From positions 124,001 to 188,000 of the forward strand of contig JALCRQ010000001.1 in NCBI GenBank assembly GCA_022652655.1: a DNA stretch of 64,000 nt, given 5' to 3'. Position numbers and translations under genes: made by a program. How positions within the stretch are numbered: the first letter of the stretch is position 1; each line of letters opens with the position of its first letter. Positions 61,016 to 64,000 of the stretch are shown piece after piece. The DNA comes from Oscillibacter sp. (GTDB lineage: Bacteria; Bacillota; Clostridia; Oscillospirales; Oscillospiraceae). A model generated the notes under the pieces. The model was not told the DNA's origin. It saw nothing but the letters and a program-made list of their open reading frames with translations, and did not search any database.

Positions 61016-61687
61016 ATGAAACAGCTGCTGATTGTGGAGGACGACCGCGCCCTCAGCCGGGGAATCTGCATGGCGCTGGAGAGCCCGGATCTCCACACGG
61101 CGGCCTGCTTTTCCCTGGGGGACGCGGCGGCGGAGCTCTCCCGCCGGACGGTTGATCTTCTGATCCTGGACGTAAACCTGCCGGACGGCAGCGGTCTGGA
61201 GTTTCTCCGCTCCCGCCGTCCGGCCCTGACCATGCCGGTAATCCTGCTGACCGCCAACGACCTGGAGACGGATATCGTCGCCGGGCTGGAGCTGGGTGCG
61301 GACGACTATATCACCAAGCCGTTTTCACTGGCCGTGCTCCGGGCCCGGGTGAACACCCAGCTGCGCAGGGGCACACCGCCGGACCGCGTTGAGATCGACG
61401 ATCTGGCGTTTGACTTTGGGCGAATGGAATTTTTCCGCGGGGGTGCGGCGGTGGAGCTGAGCAAGACAGAGCAGAAGCTGCTGCGGATTTTGGTGGAGAA
61501 CCGAGGCATCAAACTGTCCCGGGAGGATCTGGTGGACCGCATCTGGACCAGCGGCGCGCAGTATGTGGATGAAAACGCCCTGTCCGTCACTGTCAAGCGG
61601 CTGCGAGACAAGCTGGAGGAGCACCCCTCCCAGCCCCGCTATATCCGGACGGTGTACGGCATCGGCTACACCTGGGCGGTGAAGTGA
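61016..61687 (+). CDS. OmpR/PhoB-family response regulator
   Basis: LLIVEDDRALSRGICMAL, LLILDVNLPDGSGLEFL, LGADDYITKPFSLAVLRARV and a C-terminal winged helix. Confidence 0.94.
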   Translation: MKQLLIVEDDRALSRGICMALESPDLHTAACFSLGDAAAELSRRTVDLLILDVNLPDGSGLEFLRSRRPALTMPVILLTANDLETDIVAGLELGADDYITKPFSLAVLRARVNTQLRRGTPPDRVEIDDLAFDFGRMEFFRGGAAVELSKTEQKLLRILVENRGIKLSREDLVDRIWTSGAQYVDENALSVTVKRLRDKLEEHPSQPRYIRTVYGIGYTWAVK

Positions 61688-62626
61688 ATGGGAATGCCGG
61701 AGAGAATTGTGCTGGCCGCGGGACTCTGCGCGGTGCTGGCCGCCGCGGCGGCAATTTGGCTGAATCACCGAAAAATGCGCAAAATAATGGACGGATTGGA
61801 GCATATGCTGGACGATGCCATCCGGGGAGACTTTCGGGAGGACCGGTTTGACGAGAGTCTTCTGTCCTCTGTGGAGGCCCGGATGGCCGGGTATCTCACC
61901 GCCTCCGGCGTCTCCGGACAGGCGGTGCGGGAGGAGCGGGACAAGATTCGGGAACTGATCGCGGACATCTCCCATCAGACGAAAACGCCCATCGCCAACA
62001 TCCTGCTCTATGCGCAGCTTTTGGAGGAGCAGGAGCTTCCGGACGAGAGCCGGAGGTGCGCGGAGGCACTGGCCCGGCAGGCGGAAAAGCTGAGCTTCCT
62101 CATCGGTTCCCTGGTGAAAACCTCCCGGCTGGAGACGGGAATCCTGACGCTGCATCCCCGTCCGGCTCCGGTGAGCGCCCTGCTGGCGGAGCTGGAGCGG
62201 CAGCTTGCACCCAAGGCCGCCCGGAAGGGCGTGGCCCTGACGGTGGAGGACGCGGAGATCCGGGCGGTGTTCGATCCCAAGTGGACGGCGGAGGCGCTGT
62301 GCAACGTGGCGGACAACGCGGTGAAGTACACGCCCGCCGGCGGACACGTCACGGTGCGTGCGGCGGCGTACGAGCTATTTGTCCGCATCGACGTGGCGGA
62401 TACCGGCATGGGGATCCCGGAGGACGAGCTGCCCCGGATTTTTCAGCGGTTTTACCGGGCCCCCTCCGCCGCCGACGCGGAGGGCGTGGGTCTGGGCCTG
62501 TTTCTGGCCCGGGAGATCCTTTCGGAGCAGGGAGGCTATCTCAAGGCCGCGTCCCAGGTGGGGCAGGGCTCCGTATTCTCCCTTTTCCTGCCCATGGAGG
62601 GGACGTGTCCCTCCGGCGGGGAGTGA
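61688..62626 (+). CDS. Sensor histidine kinase
   Basis: ISHQTKTPIANILLYAQLLEE (H-box), NVADNAVKYTPAGG (N-box), DTGMGIPEDELPRIFQRFYR, GVGLGLFLAREIL. Confidence 0.94.
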   Translation: MGMPERIVLAAGLCAVLAAAAAIWLNHRKMRKIMDGLEHMLDDAIRGDFREDRFDESLLSSVEARMAGYLTASGVSGQAVREERDKIRELIADISHQTKTPIANILLYAQLLEEQELPDESRRCAEALARQAEKLSFLIGSLVKTSRLETGILTLHPRPAPVSALLAELERQLAPKAARKGVALTVEDAEIRAVFDPKWTAEALCNVADNAVKYTPAGGHVTVRAAAYELFVRIDVADTGMGIPEDELPRIFQRFYRAPSAADAEGVGLGLFLAREILSEQGGYLKAASQVGQGSVFSLFLPMEGTCPSGGE

Positions 62627-62689
62627 AATCCTTCAAAAGAGACAGAAGAAAATTTTCCCGGGAAAGAATGTGGAAAGATTCTTCTGCTA

Positions 62690-62730
62690 AAGTGTGTATC
62701 GTGGAACCCCCGATACACACTTTTTTTCAT
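62690..62730 (+). terminator. Strong intrinsic terminator/attenuator just upstream of the ABC ATPase gene
   Basis: AAGTGTGTATCG-TGGAACCCC-CGATACACACTTTTTTT ending about 15 bp before ATG 62745. Confidence 0.85.
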
Positions 62731-62744
62731 GGAGGATCGGACAA

Positions 62745-63437
62745 ATGACCATTTTAGAGACAAAAGAGCTGCGCAAGATTTACGGCGCCGGAGAGAACGC
62801 GGTTCACGCGCTGGACGGCGTGACGTTTACTGTTGAAAAAGGGGAGTTCGCGGCTGTGGTGGGCACGTCGGGCAGCGGGAAATCCACCCTGCTCCACATG
62901 CTGGGCGGCCTGGATCGGCCCACCTCCGGCACCGTGACGGTAGACGGCCGGGAGCTTTTTTCCCTGAAGGACGAGGAGCTGACCATCTTCCGGCGGCGGA
63001 AGATCGGGTTTGTGTTCCAGAGCTTCAACCTGGTGCCGGTGCTGAATGTGGAGGAGAACATCGTCCTGCCGGTGGAGCTGGACGGCCGGGAACCGGATTA
63101 CGAATATATCGGCCGGATTGTCGAGACGCTGGGACTTGCGGAGAAGCTCCGCAGCCTGCCGAACAATCTCTCCGGCGGACAGCAGCAGCGGGTGGCTATC
63201 GCCCGGGCGCTGGCGGCCAAACCCGCGATTCTGCTGGCGGACGAGCCCACGGGAAATCTGGACAGCCGCACCAGCCAGGACGTGATGGGCCTGCTTAAGG
63301 TGACGGGGCAGAAATTCGGCCAGACCATCGTGATGATTACCCACAACGAGGAGCTTTCGCAGATGGCCGACCGCGTGATCCGCATTGAGGACGGCCGGAT
63401 CGTCTCCGGCGGGGAAACGGGAGGCGCGGCGAAATGA
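62745..63437 (+). CDS. ABC transporter ATP-binding protein (MacB/LolD-type)
   Basis: VVGTSGSGKSTLLHMLGGLDRPTSG (Walker A), LSGGQQQRVAIARALAAKPAILLADEPTGNLD (signature and Walker B). Confidence 0.95.
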   Translation: MTILETKELRKIYGAGENAVHALDGVTFTVEKGEFAAVVGTSGSGKSTLLHMLGGLDRPTSGTVTVDGRELFSLKDEELTIFRRRKIGFVFQSFNLVPVLNVEENIVLPVELDGREPDYEYIGRIVETLGLAEKLRSLPNNLSGGQQQRVAIARALAAKPAILLADEPTGNLDSRTSQDVMGLLKVTGQKFGQTIVMITHNEELSQMADRVIRIEDGRIVSGGETGGAAK

Positions 63438-64000
63438 TTCGCATCAAAAACCGCGGGACCGTCGCCAATCTTGCCCGCAGGAGCCTCCGGTCCGCCGGAA
63501 CGCGCAACCGCGTCGCCGTGGCCGCCATCGCGCTGACCACGTTGCTGTTCGCGGCCCTTTTCACCATCTCCGGCACACTGGTGGACTCCTTTCAGCAGCA
63601 AACCTTCCGCCAGGTGGGCGGCAGCGCCCACGGCACCTTCAAAAATGTCACCGAGGAGCAGCTAAAAACGCTGCGGGACGACCCGCTGATCGTCAGGTCA
63701 GGCGCCCGGCTGCTGTTGGGGATGCCCGAGCGGGCGCCGTTCAACAAGGTGCACGCCGAGCTCAGCTACATGGACAAAAACTGTGCGGCCAGCTATTTCT
63801 GCACCCCCGACCACGGCGTGCTGCCGGAGGAAGGCACCAGGCAGATCGCCTGCGATACCCGGATTTTGAGCCTGCTGGGCGTGGAGCCGAAGCCGGGAGC
63901 TCGTGTGTTCCTCACTTATACCATCGGGGACGGCGCCGGCGCCGGCAAAGAGGTTTCGGACACCTTTACCCTGTGCGGCTGGTGGGAATACGACCCGGCG
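63434..64000 (+). CDS. FtsX-like ABC transporter permease (partial, runs off the window end)
   Basis: ATGA overlap; MIRIKNRGTVANLARRSLRSAGTRNRVAVAAIALTTLLFAALFTISGTLVDSFQQQ. Confidence 0.85.
   Translation, partial: MIRIKNRGTVANLARRSLRSAGTRNRVAVAAIALTTLLFAALFTISGTLVDSFQQQTFRQVGGSAHGTFKNVTEEQLKTLRDDPLIVRSGARLLLGMPERAPFNKVHAELSYMDKNCAASYFCTPDHGVLPEEGTRQIACDTRILSLLGVEPKPGARVFLTYTIGDGAGAGKEVSDTFTLCGWWEYDPA

Overview
This is a GC-rich, gene-dense bacterial chromosomal segment. Gene content suggests the Oscillospiraceae/Clostridia, with SLH proteins, a Spo0A-like domain, rubrerythrin and split glycine-dehydrogenase subunits. In order it carries: (1) a gcvPA-gcvPB operon followed by two putative permeases (AspT/YidE-like and DUF819), with a divergent partial MerR regulator; (2) a Crp/Fnr regulator, thioredoxin and rhodanese; (3) a minus-strand housekeeping block (phosphodiesterase, TVP38/VTT, RidA, MMPL transporter and a secreted coiled-coil protein) with a divergent TetR regulator; (4) DUF1893, YihY, M29 aminopeptidase, gamma-carbonic anhydrase, DUF3298/RsiV-like, YerC/TrpR-like, methyltransferase and Hsp33; (5) five tRNAs (Val, Asp, Phe, Gly, Cys); (6) a divergent XRE-like regulator and an orphan Spo0A C-terminal-domain protein, then rubrerythrin and a polysaccharide deacetylase; (7) a surface locus with an SLH/metallo-beta-lactamase/Zn-site fusion, a TPR protein and an uninterrupted 9,957-aa SLH-anchored giant protein (30974-60847, about 47% of the window); (8) a two-component system followed by an ABC transporter. 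The most unusual object is the giant protein. It has a Sec-type signal, RTX-like nonapeptides, at least two distinct internal repeat families, an embedded cationic helical segment, a coiled-coil stalk, a poly-Gly hinge and three SLH domains. All calls come from reading the sequence and recalled family motifs; no database search was run.
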